Positions 9,387-22,081 of a DNA stretch of 64,000 nucleotides are shown in pieces; position 1 is the first letter of the stretch, and each line of letters starts with the position of its first letter. Below the pieces are notes generated by a model. That model saw only the letters and a program-made list of their open reading frames with translations, did not search any database and was not told the DNA's origin. The stretch covers positions 1,798,001-1,862,000 of the forward strand of contig NZ_MZMO01000001.1 in the NCBI RefSeq assembly GCF_002240565.1, in the 5' to 3' direction. Origin of the DNA: Clavibacter michiganensis subsp. insidiosus (GTDB taxonomy: Bacteria; Actinomycetota; Actinomycetes; Actinomycetales; Microbacteriaceae). A program made the position numbers and the translations under genes.

Positions 9387-9402
9387 ATCGTCGTGGCGTG
9401 CG

Positions 9403-10542
9403 TCAGTCCCGCGCGAACGCCCCGGCGCGGATGAGCGGCACCAGGCGCTCCTCGTCCGAGGACGACCCGTGCTGGCCGATCATCCGACGGGCTCCCTGGT
9501 CCCGCGGGCGGCCGTCGTAGTACGCGATGAGCGCGCGCGTCGCGACGACCACGTCGCCGATGCGCGCCGCCACGCCCTCCCGCACCGGTCCGTACCAGCC
9601 CGCGGCCATGGCCTCGGCGCGCGTCGCGACGTGGGCCCGCGTCCCCTCCGAGGCGCGCCAGGCGTCGGCGAGGGCGTCGGCATCGGCGCCGGGCTCCACG
9701 TGCAGGTGCAGGCAGCGCGGCTCCCCCGCCACGTGCCGGACGCCCGCGACCAGCTCCGGCACCCGATCGAACAGGACCTGGGATGAGGCGGGCACGTCGA
9801 CGATGCCGTGGTCGGCGGTGATCAGGGCGCCCTCGCGCGGGCCGAGACGGTCGAGGAAGGGACCCGCCGCCTGGTCGAGCTCCTCGAGGGACCGGAGCCA
9901 GCGGTCCGACTCCCAGCCGTGCGAGTGGGCGACCTGGTCGAGCTCGGGGACGTAGAGGTAGACGAGCGCGCGCGGCTCCCGGTCCAGGAGCGCGCGGGTG
10001 ACGACGAACCGCTCGGCGATCGACTCCGCTGCGACGTAGGTCGCGCCCCGCAGCGCCGCGCGGGAGAACCCGGAACCGGCGTAGCGGGCTGCCCCGACGA
10101 CGAACGCGGGGACGCCCGCGGCGACCGCCCGCTCGAACACGGTCGGCACCGGCTGCCATTCCTCCGGCACGCTGCGGGCGTCCCATCCGGACAGCAGCTT
10201 GAGGACGCGGTCGTGCGCGGGATCCAGCGCGGCGTAGCCGACGAGGCCGTGCTCGCCCGCGCGCACGCCGGTGGTGAGCGAGGTGATGCTGGCGGCGGTC
10301 GTGGTGGGGAAGCCCACGTCGACGACGTCCTTCTTCCGCCAGCGCTGCACCAGGTGGCGCGCGTGGCCGGCGCGGGCGCGGAGGGCGGCGGAGCCGAGCC
10401 CATCCACGAGGACGACCACGGCACGGTCGACGGGCGGGAGGCCGGCTTCCGACTCCTCCCCCGCGAGGGCCGCGAGGCAGCCGGGCATGACAGCGGTGAG
10501 GCTCATCCGGCGGGATCCGGACGCCGGTAGCATGGGGGCCAT
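9403..10542 (-). CDS. Alkaline phosphatase superfamily phosphodiesterase/nucleotide pyrophosphatase
   Basis: This 379-residue protein has the metal-binding plan of the type I phosphodiesterase/nucleotide pyrophosphatase branch. [12 protein letters not shown] holds the first metal Asp, [15 protein letters not shown] the nucleophilic Thr, [14 protein letters not shown] the Asp and His ligands, and [12 protein letters not shown] the Asp-His pair. The substrate is unknown. No signal peptide is visible, so the enzyme is probably cytoplasmic. A CAGACT box ends 7 nt before the first ATG, suggesting a leaderless mRNA; a second in-frame ATG 9 nt later is possible. The gene converges with sepH, a common neighbour in this family of bacteria. 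Confidence 0.85.
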   Translation of the reverse strand: MAPMLPASGSRRMSLTAVMPGCLAALAGEESEAGLPPVDRAVVVLVDGLGSAALRARAGHARHLVQRWRKKDVVDVGFPTTTAASITSLTTGVRAGEHGLVGYAALDPAHDRVLKLLSGWDARSVPEEWQPVPTVFERAVAAGVPAFVVGAARYAGSGFSRAALRGATYVAAESIAERFVVTRALLDREPRALVYLYVPELDQVAHSHGWESDRWLRSLEELDQAAGPFLDRLGPREGALITADHGIVDVPASSQVLFDRVPELVAGVRHVAGEPRCLHLHVEPGADADALADAWRASEGTRAHVATRAEAMAAGWYGPVREGVAARIGDVVVATRALIAYYDGRPRDQGARRMIGQHGSSSDEERLVPLIRAGAFARD

Positions 10543-10627
10543 CCGGCCCAGTCTGCCACAGCAGCCGGGCGCGCATCCGCGTCACGACGCCGATCAGGCG
10601 CAGCGCCGATCCCGACCCAGAGAGTCC

Positions 10628-13174
10628 ATGAGTCCCTCCACCACGAACACCACGCCCGACGAGCCCGCCGAGCGGATCGAGGACGTCGACGTCTCCACCG
10701 AGATGGAGAACTCGTTCCTCGAGTACGCGTACTCGGTCATCTACTCCCGGGCCCTGCCCGACGCGCGCGACGGGCTCAAGCCCGTGCAGCGCCGCATCCT
10801 CTACCAGATGAGCGAGATGGGCCTCCGTCCCGACCGCGGGCACGTGAAGTCCGCCCGCGTCACGGGCGAGGTGATGGGCAAGCTCCACCCGCACGGCGAC
10901 TCCGCCATCTACGACGCGATGGTGCGCATGGCGCAGCCGTTCACGCTGCGGGTGCCGCTCATCGACGGGCACGGCAACTTCGGGTCGCTCGACGACGGAC
11001 CCGCGGCGCCCCGGTACACGGAGGCCCGGCTCGCCGCCTCCGCGCTCGCGATGGTCGAGGGCCTCGACGAGGACGTCGTCGACTTCGTCCCGAACTACGA
11101 CAACGCGTTCATGCAGCCGGCCGTGCTCCCGGCGGCGCTCCCGAACCTGCTGGTCAACGGCGCGAGCGGCATCGCGGTCGGCATGGCGACGAACATGGTG
11201 CCGCACAACCTCATCGAGGTCGTGGGCGCCGCGCGTCACCTCATCGACCACCCGGACGCCACGCTCGACGACCTCATGGCGTTCGTGCCGGGGCCGGATC
11301 TCCCCACGGGCGGCACGATCATCGGGCTGTCGGGCGTCAAGGACGCGTACCTCACCGGCCGCGGCAGCTTCAAGACCCGCGCGCGCGTCTCCGTCGAGAG
11401 CCTCACGCCGCGGAAGTCGGGGCTCGTCGTCACCGAGCTGCCGTACCTCGTCGGCCCCGAGAAGGTCATCGAGAAGATCAAGGACGGCGTCCAGAACAAG
11501 AAGCTGTCGGGCATCACCGACGTCACCGACCTCACCGACCGCACGCACGGGCTGCGGCTCGTCATCGAGATCAAGACGGGCTTCAATCCGGAGGCGGTGC
11601 TCGAGCAGCTCTACCGCTACACGCCGCTGGAGGACGGCTTCAGCATCAACAACGTCGCGCTCGTCGACGGCAGCCCGCAGACGCTGGGGCTGAAGGAGCT
11701 GCTGCAGGTCTACGTGGCGCACCGCCTCGACGTCGTCACGCGGCGCACGCGCTATCGGCTCGCCCGCCGGCAGGAGCGGCTGCACCTCGTGCTCGGCCTC
11801 CTCATCGCGATCCTGGACATCGACGAGGTGATCCAGGTCATCCGCGGCAGCGACGACACCGAGCAGGCGCGCGCGCGGCTCATGGACGTGTTCGACCTGT
11901 CGACGCTGCAGGCCGACTACATCCTGGAGCTCCGCCTGCGTCGGCTCACGCGGTTCAGCCGCATCGAGCTGGAGGAGGAGCGCGACCGGCTGCAGGCCGA
12001 GATCGCCGAGCTCGAGGCGATCCTCGCCGATCCCCGCCGGCTCCGCGCCCTCGTCTCGACCGAGCTGCAGGAGGTCGCCGACCGCTTCGGCACGCCGCGC
12101 CGCACGCTCCTCACCGAGGCGGCGCCGAGCGTCGCCGGGGCGGCGAGCCGCCGGTCGGCGCCCGTGCTCGAGATCGCCGACATCCCGTGCCGGGTGCTGC
12201 TGTCGACCACGGGCCGCGCGGTCCGCGTCGACCTGCTGGCCGATGCGCCGGGAACGCCCCTGCAGACCGTCCGCCGCAGCTCCCATGACGCGGTCCTCAC
12301 CGCGATCGAGACCACGAGCCGCACGCGCATCGGGGCGATCACGAACACCGGCCGGCTCATCACCATGACCCCCGTCGACCTCCCCGTGGTCCCGGTCGCG
12401 AGCGTGCAGCTCGGCGCCGGCGTGCGGATCCGCGACTACCTCGGCCTCACGGACAAGAAGGAGCGCGTCGTCGCGCTCGTGGCACTCGGCACGGAGGAGG
12501 CGATCGCCCTGGGCACGCGCCAGGGCGTCGTCAAGCGCATCGCCCCGTCCGCCCTGCCCGCGAAGCCCGAGTTCGAGGTCATCGCGCTGAAGAAGGGCGA
12601 CGAGGTCGTCGGCGCGCGTCAGGGCGCGGAGACGGACGAGCTCGTCTTCGTCACGAGCGAGGCGCAGCTGCTGCACTTCCCCGCGGTGTCGGTGCGGCCG
12701 CAGGGCATCCAGGCGGGCGGCGTCGCCGGCGTCAACCTCGGAGCCGGCGCACGCGTGCTGTTCTTCTCCTCCGTCGCCCCCGAGGGCGCCCAGGTCGTGA
12801 CGGTCTCGGCGTCGTCCGCCACCATCGCGGGCGTGGATCCCGGCCGGGCGAAGGTCAGCGCCTTCGGCGACTTCCCGCGCAAGGGCCGCGCCACGGGCGG
12901 CGTCCGCGCGCACGCGTACCTCAAGGGCGAGGACCACCTCGCCCTCGCCTGGGTCGGCCCCGGGCCCGCTCTCGCGGTGGGTCCGGCCGGCGAGGTGCGG
13001 CAGCTCCCGCCCACCGGCATGAAGCGCGACGGGTCGGGCATACCGCTCGAGAAGGCGATCGGGAGCGTCGGCCAGGCGGTCACCCCCGCCGAGGCGCCGG
13101 ATGCCGCGTCCGGCGCGGCCGCGGGCGTCGTCGAGCCGTCGGCCGAGGACGGCTCCGCGCCGCTCGAGACGTAG
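10628..13174 (+). CDS. parC: DNA topoisomerase IV subunit A (ParC/GyrA family)
   Basis: This is the DNA-cleaving subunit of a type IIA topoisomerase, 848 residues. The quinolone-resistance region reads [19 protein letters not shown] around residue 80. The catalytic tyrosine lies in [10 protein letters not shown] near residue 120, after [10 protein letters not shown]. The tower and coiled-coil gate are followed by a C-terminal beta-pinwheel. The GyrA-box that defines gyrase (QRRGGKG type) was not seen, and parE lies next door, so topoisomerase IV is preferred over gyrase. The ATG ([13 protein letters not shown]) follows GAGAG. The upstream open frame overlaps the divergent phosphodiesterase gene and was rejected. 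Confidence 0.92.
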   Translation: MSPSTTNTTPDEPAERIEDVDVSTEMENSFLEYAYSVIYSRALPDARDGLKPVQRRILYQMSEMGLRPDRGHVKSARVTGEVMGKLHPHGDSAIYDAMVRMAQPFTLRVPLIDGHGNFGSLDDGPAAPRYTEARLAASALAMVEGLDEDVVDFVPNYDNAFMQPAVLPAALPNLLVNGASGIAVGMATNMVPHNLIEVVGAARHLIDHPDATLDDLMAFVPGPDLPTGGTIIGLSGVKDAYLTGRGSFKTRARVSVESLTPRKSGLVVTELPYLVGPEKVIEKIKDGVQNKKLSGITDVTDLTDRTHGLRLVIEIKTGFNPEAVLEQLYRYTPLEDGFSINNVALVDGSPQTLGLKELLQVYVAHRLDVVTRRTRYRLARRQERLHLVLGLLIAILDIDEVIQVIRGSDDTEQARARLMDVFDLSTLQADYILELRLRRLTRFSRIELEEERDRLQAEIAELEAILADPRRLRALVSTELQEVADRFGTPRRTLLTEAAPSVAGAASRRSAPVLEIADIPCRVLLSTTGRAVRVDLLADAPGTPLQTVRRSSHDAVLTAIETTSRTRIGAITNTGRLITMTPVDLPVVPVASVQLGAGVRIRDYLGLTDKKERVVALVALGTEEAIALGTRQGVVKRIAPSALPAKPEFEVIALKKGDEVVGARQGAETDELVFVTSEAQLLHFPAVSVRPQGIQAGGVAGVNLGAGARVLFFSSVAPEGAQVVTVSASSATIAGVDPGRAKVSAFGDFPRKGRATGGVRAHAYLKGEDHLALAWVGPGPALAVGPAGEVRQLPPTGMKRDGSGIPLEKAIGSVGQAVTPAEAPDAASGAAAGVVEPSAEDGSAPLET

Positions 13175-13193
13175 GCGCGCCGGCGCCGCGGAC

Positions 13194-13230
13194 GCGGACG
13201 GCCGCGGACCGAGGGTCCGCGGCCGTCCGC
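13194..13230. terminator. Shared bidirectional terminator between parC and parE
   Basis: A 16-17 bp perfect GC stem (arm starting GCGGACGGCCGCGGAC) closes on a 3-5 nt loop inside the 79-bp gap between the convergent parC and parE stops. It can end both transcripts. Confidence 0.85.
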
Positions 13231-13253
13231 GCATCCGGCCCGTGGCCCGCGCG

Positions 13254-15332
<2,079 letters not shown>

Positions 15333-15546
15333 GTGCTGTCCTCCATGTACGTCCGGCATTCGCCGGACGCGAGCCGACATCGATCTTAACCGCCGGCCGC
15401 CGCCTTCCCCTCCGAATCGCCGTCCACCACCCTGCGCCCTACGCGCAGAGCGAAACAGGCGCCCACGGTCGGGTCGACTGCCGGGAGCACGTGGTCTACT
15501 TGATCCATTCGGCTCGACCCAGACCCGACCCGGAGGGGAGCATCAC

Positions 15547-15774
15547 ATGACACCGACCGCGACCGAGCGTCCCGTGGACGAGCTCGACAACCACCAGCTC
15601 ACCGCCAACGACCGCTGCGACAGCTGCGGCGCGCAGGCCTACATCCGCGTCGAGGTGAACAGCAGCGAGCTCCTCTTCTGCGCCCACCACGGCAAGAAGT
15701 ACCAGGAGAAGCTGTCGGCCATCGCCACGAGCTGGCACGACGAGTCGAGCCGCCTGCTCGACGAGCGCGCCTAG
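15547..15774 (+). CDS. DUF7455-type small zinc-binding protein
   Basis: This 75-residue protein contains DRCDSCGAQAYIRVEV near residue 22 and LLFCAHHGKKY near residue 42. The Cys-x2-Cys plus Cys-x2-His spacing suggests one bound zinc. It resembles the small actinobacterial DUF7455 family found near sigA and topoisomerase genes; the function is unknown. The ATG is preceded by a strong GGAGGGGAG site. A 15-bp terminator hairpin follows 32 nt after the stop. Confidence 0.87.
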   Translation: MTPTATERPVDELDNHQLTANDRCDSCGAQAYIRVEVNSSELLFCAHHGKKYQEKLSAIATSWHDESSRLLDERA

Positions 15775-15806
15775 GACGATCCGCGCCGGCTCCGGCCGGC
15801 GGACGA

Positions 15807-15840
15807 CGAAGGGCGCATCCCCACGGGGATGCGCCCTTCG
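15807..15840. terminator. Strong bidirectional terminator
   Basis: A perfect 15-bp stem (CGAAGGGCGCATCCC / GGGATGCGCCCTTCG) with a 4-nt loop lies between the DUF7455 gene and the convergent gatD-like gene. A TCAT follows on the plus strand. Confidence 0.88.
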
Positions 15841-15876
15841 TCATGTCCGGCGCCGGCTACCCGGATCGGCGCCGCG

Positions 15877-16611
15877 TCAGTAGTGCGCGGGTCGCGCCAT
15901 GACGGTCGCGCGCGCCTCGCGCGCCCACTCGTCGAGCCGGTCGAGCGTCCCGGAGATGTCCGAGGGCAGCTCGCGGCCATGCCGGGCGAGGGCCGCGGAG
16001 AGCAGCTCGTCCGCCAGCCGCGGGTTGAGCGCGAGGACGGGACCGCCGAGGTGCGTGCCGATCGTCGCGCCGACGCGGATGCCCTCTCCCCCGCCCTGTC
16101 CGCCGTTGCCGAAGCCGGCGCGCACCGTCCCGAGGGGTGCGTGCTCGCCGATGTCGAGGGTCGATCCGTGGTTCTCGTAGCCGACGACGTCCCCGTCCGG
16201 CGTGTCGAGCACCAGGTCGCCGACGCGTCGCTCGGCCGTCAGCGTGGTGCGCACGGGGAGGACACCGGCGCCCACGAGCTCGCCGCCGTCCACCAGGCGC
16301 ACGGACTCCCCGAGGAGCTGCAGGCCGCCGCCCACCGCGAGGATCGGCACGCCGGCCTCGCGGAGCGCGACGAGGCGCGGGGCGTGCGCGACGAGGTCGG
16401 GCAGCACCGCGCGCTGCGCGGAGAGCGGGCCGGATCCCATCACGACCAGGTCGGCGTCGCCCGGGTCCCCGCCGCCCGGTGCATGCCGGACGACCTCCGA
16501 GCCGATCCCGCGGATGCGCGCGCGCTCGACGAGCACCGTCACGTTCCCGCGGTCGCCGTTGATGCCGAGCTCCTCGGGGTAGAGGTGCAGGATGCGCAGG
16601 GCGTCGCTCAC
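15877..16611 (-). CDS. GatD-like glutamine amidotransferase fold protein lacking the catalytic Cys and His
   Basis: By neighbour and fold this is the GatD partner of MurT, the CobB/CobQ-type glutaminase that feeds ammonia for amidation of D-Glu in lipid II. It is 244 residues, the usual length. The N-terminus ILHLYPEELGINGDRGN and the block GYENHGSTLDIGE are family-like. The nucleophile elbow reads PILAVGGGLQLLG, with Gly94 (16330-16332) where the family has Cys in L-x-I-C-G-G. The second active-site block reads GTHLGGPVLALNP, with Gly189 where the family has His in GTYLHGP. Both substitutions were checked against the nucleotides and are clean in-frame codons. The frame is intact and under normal codon use, so it is not a decayed gene. 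Its GTG overlaps the murT stop by 4 nt. It should be unable to hydrolyse glutamine; a structural or altered role with MurT is inferred. Confidence 0.85.
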   Translation of the reverse strand: MSDALRILHLYPEELGINGDRGNVTVLVERARIRGIGSEVVRHAPGGGDPGDADLVVMGSGPLSAQRAVLPDLVAHAPRLVALREAGVPILAVGGGLQLLGESVRLVDGGELVGAGVLPVRTTLTAERRVGDLVLDTPDGDVVGYENHGSTLDIGEHAPLGTVRAGFGNGGQGGGEGIRVGATIGTHLGGPVLALNPRLADELLSAALARHGRELPSDISGTLDRLDEWAREARATVMARPAHY

Positions 16612-17888
16612 GCGGGTCCTCCCTCGAGGTCCGTGTACCCGAGGATGCGGCGGATCGCCATCATCTGCTCGTAGTTCACGATCATGGTCTTGACGCCGCG
16701 CGACGGCCTCTCCATCGCGAGGAACGCCTGCACCGCGCGGCGCAGGTCGGGCTCGACCCGGCCGACCTCGAGGCCCTCGTAGCCGAAGCGCACGGCCAGC
16801 TGGTAGCCCTTCGTGCCGGAGACGACGTCGGCGTGCGTGAGCGCGGAGAGGTCGGTGTCGTAGATCCACGAGGGGTCGGGCGTGCCGTCGTCGACGGCGA
16901 GCAGCACCTGCTCGGGCGGATCGCCCAGCGCGTCGAGGTTCATCTGCAGGCTCGCCGGGTTCTTCATCATGATGATCTCGATGTCCTCGTCGCCCGCGCG
17001 CAGCATCTCGCCGCGCCCGTAGACGGCGGCGACGGAGCCGAGGCCCGTCGCGGCGCGCGCCGGGTCGAAGCGGTCGCCGAGCACGCGGCGCGCGGTCGCC
17101 AGCGCGCCCGCGGCGTCGACGGCGTAGTGCAGGCCGCGCGACGGGAGCGTCACGGGGAGGTCGCCGGACGCCAGGCGGAACACCGCGTCGCGGGCCGAGA
17201 GCGCCACGGCCTCGACGCCCGCGACCACGTGCACCGGGGCGGGATCCTCGGAGCCGAACCGCGGGGCGGACGCCAGCCCGTGCTTGCTGTCGCCGAGGAG
17301 CTCCTCGGACACGCCGAACCAGTCCACGGCGGCGCGACCGGCACGCGCGGTGTGCGCGGCGATGGCGTTGACGTGCGCGTCGTCCCGATTGGCGACGACG
17401 GCCTCGGTCGCCGTCGCGGCGATCCGCTCGAGCATGCCGACCACGCGGTCCGGCTCGTGGAAGCGGTTGAGCTGGTCGATCTGGATGTTGAGCAGCAGGA
17501 CCGTGCGCGGCGTCAGCAGCGCCGAGAGCGCGACGCCGTAGGCCTCGTCGATCTCCAGCACGGCGACGTCGGCGTCCAGCCGACCCGACGCGTCGGCGTC
17601 CGCGAGCACCGCGGATGCGATGCCCTGCGGCAGGTTGCCGCCCGACGGGTTCGTGAAGACGCGGAGCCCGTGCGCACGGAGGACGGCGGTGAGCATGTGG
17701 GTGGTGGTCGACTTGCCGTTCGAGCCGGTGACCGCGACCACGCCGTGCGGCAGGTCGGCGATCGTGCGCTCGAGGAAGCGGGGATCGATGCGGAGGGCGA
17801 CGACGCCGGGCACGGCGGAGCCGCCGCCGCGGAGACGGGCGGCCCAGCGGGCGGCCCGTCCCGCGGCGACGGCGAGGCGCAGGGGCAC
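16608..17888 (-). CDS. murT: MurT-like Mur-ligase family protein (no Cys4 zinc ribbon)
   Basis: MurT is the ATP-dependent Mur-ligase subunit that activates the alpha-carboxyl of D-Glu in lipid II. This 426-residue protein has the Mur P-loop VAVTGSNGKSTTTHML at residues 51-66, the FTNPSGGNLPQGIASAVL block, and EIDEAY at 112-117. The C-terminal DUF1727 domain contains MMKNPASLQMNLDAL and DGTPDPSWIYDTD; this last Asp motif in known MurT contributes to the shared GatD active site. The protein has no cysteine at all, whereas characterised MurT proteins carry a four-Cys zinc ribbon in the region corresponding to residues 195-225 here. The GTG start lies 3 bp after sigA, and the stop overlaps gatD, so the three are probably co-transcribed. 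It may act on the same carboxyl with a nucleophile other than ammonia. Confidence 0.9.
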   Translation of the reverse strand: MPLRLAVAAGRAARWAARLRGGGSAVPGVVALRIDPRFLERTIADLPHGVVAVTGSNGKSTTTHMLTAVLRAHGLRVFTNPSGGNLPQGIASAVLADADASGRLDADVAVLEIDEAYGVALSALLTPRTVLLLNIQIDQLNRFHEPDRVVGMLERIAATATEAVVANRDDAHVNAIAAHTARAGRAAVDWFGVSEELLGDSKHGLASAPRFGSEDPAPVHVVAGVEAVALSARDAVFRLASGDLPVTLPSRGLHYAVDAAGALATARRVLGDRFDPARAATGLGSVAAVYGRGEMLRAGDEDIEIIMMKNPASLQMNLDALGDPPEQVLLAVDDGTPDPSWIYDTDLSALTHADVVSGTKGYQLAVRFGYEGLEVGRVEPDLRRAVQAFLAMERPSRGVKTMIVNYEQMMAIRRILGYTDLEGGPA

Positions 17889-17891
17889 GGC

Positions 17892-19361
<1,470 letters not shown>

Positions 19362-19490
19362 GCGAACACCTTTCGTCCCCACGACGACCGGTCGTGCGCT
19401 CCGCGGTGACGCTGCGGGGTGACCTGCCGGAGGTGGGTCGGGGTTGTTTTCGGACATTGCTAGGACCCATGTCAAGTCCGCTGCTCAAGC

Positions 19491-19517
19491 ACCACCGAGG
19501 CGATGCGACCACCGAGG
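19491..19517. repeat. Two direct 10-bp repeats upstream of sigA
   Basis: ACCACCGAGG occurs at 19491-19500 and 19508-19517, a 17-bp period in the sigA upstream region. It may be a protein-binding array or chance. TTGACA on the minus strand lies close by at about 19470, but no matching -10 at normal spacing was found. Confidence 0.35.
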
Positions 19518-19609
19518 TGGCGTGAGAGGCAGGACATGAACGGGTCCGTACCTGATTATTGCACGGATGGGCACGGGGACGAGCCAATGCGCCCCTGTGC
19601 TGGCCGGCG

Positions 19610-20938
19610 TCACGCGCGGCGTCGGCGTCGCCTGTCGAGGTAGGCAACCCAAAGGGGCCCCACGCGTATTCCCTCGTCGGCCAGCAGGCGCCGCGTCCGT
19701 CGCCGGGTCCGCACCAGCATCAGCGCCCCGAAGCCCACCACGAGGTACTGCACGGCGAACGCGACGCGGAACGAGTCGGCCACGTAGAGGTCGCTCGGCG
19801 CCCCGCCCGCCACCCGGATCCCGTCCTGCACGTCGAGCGCGATGCCGATGAGCAGCATCATCGTGAAGCTCGCCGTGAACCCCCCGACGTTCACGATGCC
19901 GGACGCCGCGCCGAGGCTCCGGGGAGGGTTGAACGTGCGCGCGAAGTCCAGGCCGACCTGCGATCCGGGTCCGCCGATGCCGATCGCGACGACGACGAGC
20001 ACCACGACCGCGAGCGGCGGCCGACCCGGCCAGAGGAGCAGGACCGCCCAGGCCATGCCCATCATCGCGACGAGGCCGAGGACGAGGTTCGAGCGCCGGA
20101 ACGGGAAGCGCCCGGTGAGGATCCCGATCACGGGTCCCACGACCATGCCGGACGCCACGATCACGATGAGGAGCGTGGACGCGAGCGCGCGGCTGTAGCC
20201 CAGGCCGTCCACGAGGAACGGGAAGCCCCAGAGCAGGCTGAACACCGCGCCGGAGGACTGCGTGACGAAGTGGGACCAGAAGCCGAGCTGCGTCCCCGGC
20301 CGGCGCACGCTCCGTCCGAGCTCCCGCATGGAGTCACCCCAGGGCACGCGGGGAGGCGGCGCATCCCCCGTGGGTCGATCGCGCACGGCTACGACGACGG
20401 CGACGAGGGCGACGACCGCCACGGAGGCCGACCCCAGGAACGCCGGCGTCCACCCCGACGTGTGCAGCACGAGCGAGAGCGGGATCGCCGACAGCACCTG
20501 CCCGAGCTGGCCGACGTTGGCGAACCACTGCGACAGCACCGGCACGCGCGGGCCGGAGAACCAGGAGTTGATGAGCCGCAGACCGGACACGAACGTCATC
20601 GCATCGCCGGCGCCCACGAGCATGCGACCCAGGATCGCGACCTCGAGCGTCGTGGAGAGCGCCAGGGTGACCTGCCCGGCCACCATGAGGAGCGCACCGG
20701 TCGCGAGCAGAGCCCGCGGGCCGATCCGGTCGATGAGGACGCCGACCGGGATCTGCAGGGCCGCGTACACGACGAGCTGCGTCACCGCGAGCGTCGAGAG
20801 CAGCGACGCCGAGGCGTGGAACCGCTCGCCCGCCTCGACGGAGGCGATGCCGAGGGAGCCGCGCTGGAGCACGGACGAGAGGTACGCCACCATGGCGACG
20901 CCGAGGACGATGCGGGCGCGGCGGGTGCTCATCGGCAC
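19610..20938 (-). CDS. Major facilitator superfamily transporter
   Basis: The product has 442 residues and about twelve hydrophobic segments, the MFS plan. The signature between TM2 and TM3 is IPVGVLIDRIGPRALLATG. TM4 and TM5 regions contain GRMLVGAGDAMTFVSGLRLI and WFANVGQLGQVLSAIP. The overall pattern resembles nitrate/sugar-phosphate-like or drug/metabolite MFS members, but no substrate can be assigned. The C-terminus is strongly basic (RRRRRRA). Start GTG, with an in-frame ATG two codons later as an alternative. It stands alone, between sigA and the PAC2 gene. Confidence 0.88.
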   Translation of the reverse strand: MPMSTRRARIVLGVAMVAYLSSVLQRGSLGIASVEAGERFHASASLLSTLAVTQLVVYAALQIPVGVLIDRIGPRALLATGALLMVAGQVTLALSTTLEVAILGRMLVGAGDAMTFVSGLRLINSWFSGPRVPVLSQWFANVGQLGQVLSAIPLSLVLHTSGWTPAFLGSASVAVVALVAVVVAVRDRPTGDAPPPRVPWGDSMRELGRSVRRPGTQLGFWSHFVTQSSGAVFSLLWGFPFLVDGLGYSRALASTLLIVIVASGMVVGPVIGILTGRFPFRRSNLVLGLVAMMGMAWAVLLLWPGRPPLAVVVLVVVAIGIGGPGSQVGLDFARTFNPPRSLGAASGIVNVGGFTASFTMMLLIGIALDVQDGIRVAGGAPSDLYVADSFRVAFAVQYLVVGFGALMLVRTRRRTRRLLADEGIRVGPLWVAYLDRRRRRRA

Positions 20939-20992
20939 GAGGATACCGACCCGGCGCGGGCCGCATGGCCCCCGCGGATCAGCTCGAGGGCG

Positions 20993-21913
20993 TCAGGCCG
21001 CGTCGCCCTCGCCGGGACGGCGGCGGGCGAGGAACTTCTCCAGCTCCGCCGCGATCTCGTCGGCCGTCGGCAGGGCGCCGTCCTCGTCCGTCAGCGGCGA
21101 CTTGAGAGGGGTGTCCTCCATGTAGCTGTCGTAGCGCTCCTCGAGCGTCGTGACGAGGCGCGCCAGCTCCTGGTTGCCCGCGACCTGCTCGTCGATGCGG
21201 CCGACGAAGTCGCGCCCCTCCTCGCGGAGCCGGTCGGTCGGGAAGATGAGACCGGTGGCGGCGCTGATGCTCTCGAGCGCGGCGACCGCGGCGAGGGGGA
21301 ATTCCGTGTCCGCGAGGTAGTGCGGGACGAGGAGCACGAATCCCGCGACGGGGTGCCCGGCATCGTGCAGGCGGTGCTCCACCAGGTGCAGCGCGTTCGC
21401 CGACACCTGCGTGTTCGGCTTCCACACGCTGAGGGCGTCGATGAGCTCGGTGCGGTTCCCGCTCACGGTGACGTTGATGTCGCGCGTGTGCGGCACGGGC
21501 ATGGGGATGGCGTGCACCCACGTGGTCGTCGAGACCCGGTAGCGGTCGACGATCCCGAGGACGGCGGCGGTGAACGCCTCCCAGCGGAAGTCGGGCTCGA
21601 ACCCGGTGAGCAGGAGGAACGGCTGCCCGATCTCGTCGTGCGCCAGGTAGAGCGCCAGACGCGCCGGGCGGTAGTCGGCGAGATGGTCCTGGTCGAAGTA
21701 GATGGTGGGGCGGCGCGCGCGGTAGTCGAGGAGCGTGTCGGTGTCGAAGCGCAGCACGTCCCGGTGGCTCAGGGTGCTCAGGAGGTACTCGCTGACCTGG
21801 GACACGCCGGATCCCGCGTCGGAGAACCCGGTGAGCCCGGCGACCAGGGGCAGGCCGGTCGGGACCTCGCCGATGTCGGTGTCGATCTCGTACAGTCCGT
21901 CCGCATCTGCCAT
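20993..21913 (-). CDS. PAC2 (proteasome assembly chaperone 2) family protein
   Basis: This 306-residue protein has the PAC2-fold segments VAGLTGFSDAGSGVSQVSEYLL, with RRPTIYFDQDHLADYRP after it, and LLLTGFEPDFRWEAFTAAVL. Also present are HAIPMPVPHTRDINVTVSG and FVLLVPHYLADTEFP. In eukaryotes the fold assists proteasome assembly; in actinobacteria the function is unknown, and many genera that carry it have no 20S proteasome. The C-terminus, after about 250, is a charged helix. A TAGAGT box ends 6 nt before the ATG, so the mRNA is probably leaderless. It is divergent from pepA. Confidence 0.9.
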   Translation of the reverse strand: MADADGLYEIDTDIGEVPTGLPLVAGLTGFSDAGSGVSQVSEYLLSTLSHRDVLRFDTDTLLDYRARRPTIYFDQDHLADYRPARLALYLAHDEIGQPFLLLTGFEPDFRWEAFTAAVLGIVDRYRVSTTTWVHAIPMPVPHTRDINVTVSGNRTELIDALSVWKPNTQVSANALHLVEHRLHDAGHPVAGFVLLVPHYLADTEFPLAAVAALESISAATGLIFPTDRLREEGRDFVGRIDEQVAGNQELARLVTTLEERYDSYMEDTPLKSPLTDEDGALPTADEIAAELEKFLARRRPGEGDAA

Positions 21914-21919
21914 GGATCC

Positions 21920-22073
21920 ACTCTAGGCCGCGCCTCCGACGGCCCCTCCCGGAGGGGGCGGCGCACGTGCCGCCGAGAGCGAACACCGTCGCCGACGACG
22001 CCCGCCTGGTCCGTCCGCCCGCACCACGAGGGCGCGCGCCCCGGGGAACCGGGCACGCGCGCGTCGGTAGGCT
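21920..22073. promoter_or_regulatory. Divergent leaderless promoters of PAC2 gene and pepA
   Basis: TAGAGT on the minus strand (21920-21925) ends 6 nt before the PAC2 ATG, and TAGGCT on the plus strand (22068-22073) ends 8 nt before the pepA ATG. Both spacings put transcription starts at or next to the start codon. No clear -35 hexamers were seen. Confidence 0.55.
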
Positions 22074-22081
22074 TGTCGCCC

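Noticed and set aside
8954-13234. A 1426-codon minus-strand open frame across sepH, the phosphodiesterase gene and parC
   Set aside because: It is Arg/Ala/Gly-rich, matches no family and lies opposite well-supported genes; such frames are expected at this GC content.
15877-16611. Calling the gatD-like gene a pseudogene because the catalytic Cys and His are missing
   Set aside because: The frame is intact, normal in length and coupled to murT, and fold motifs are kept; this looks like altered function, not decay.
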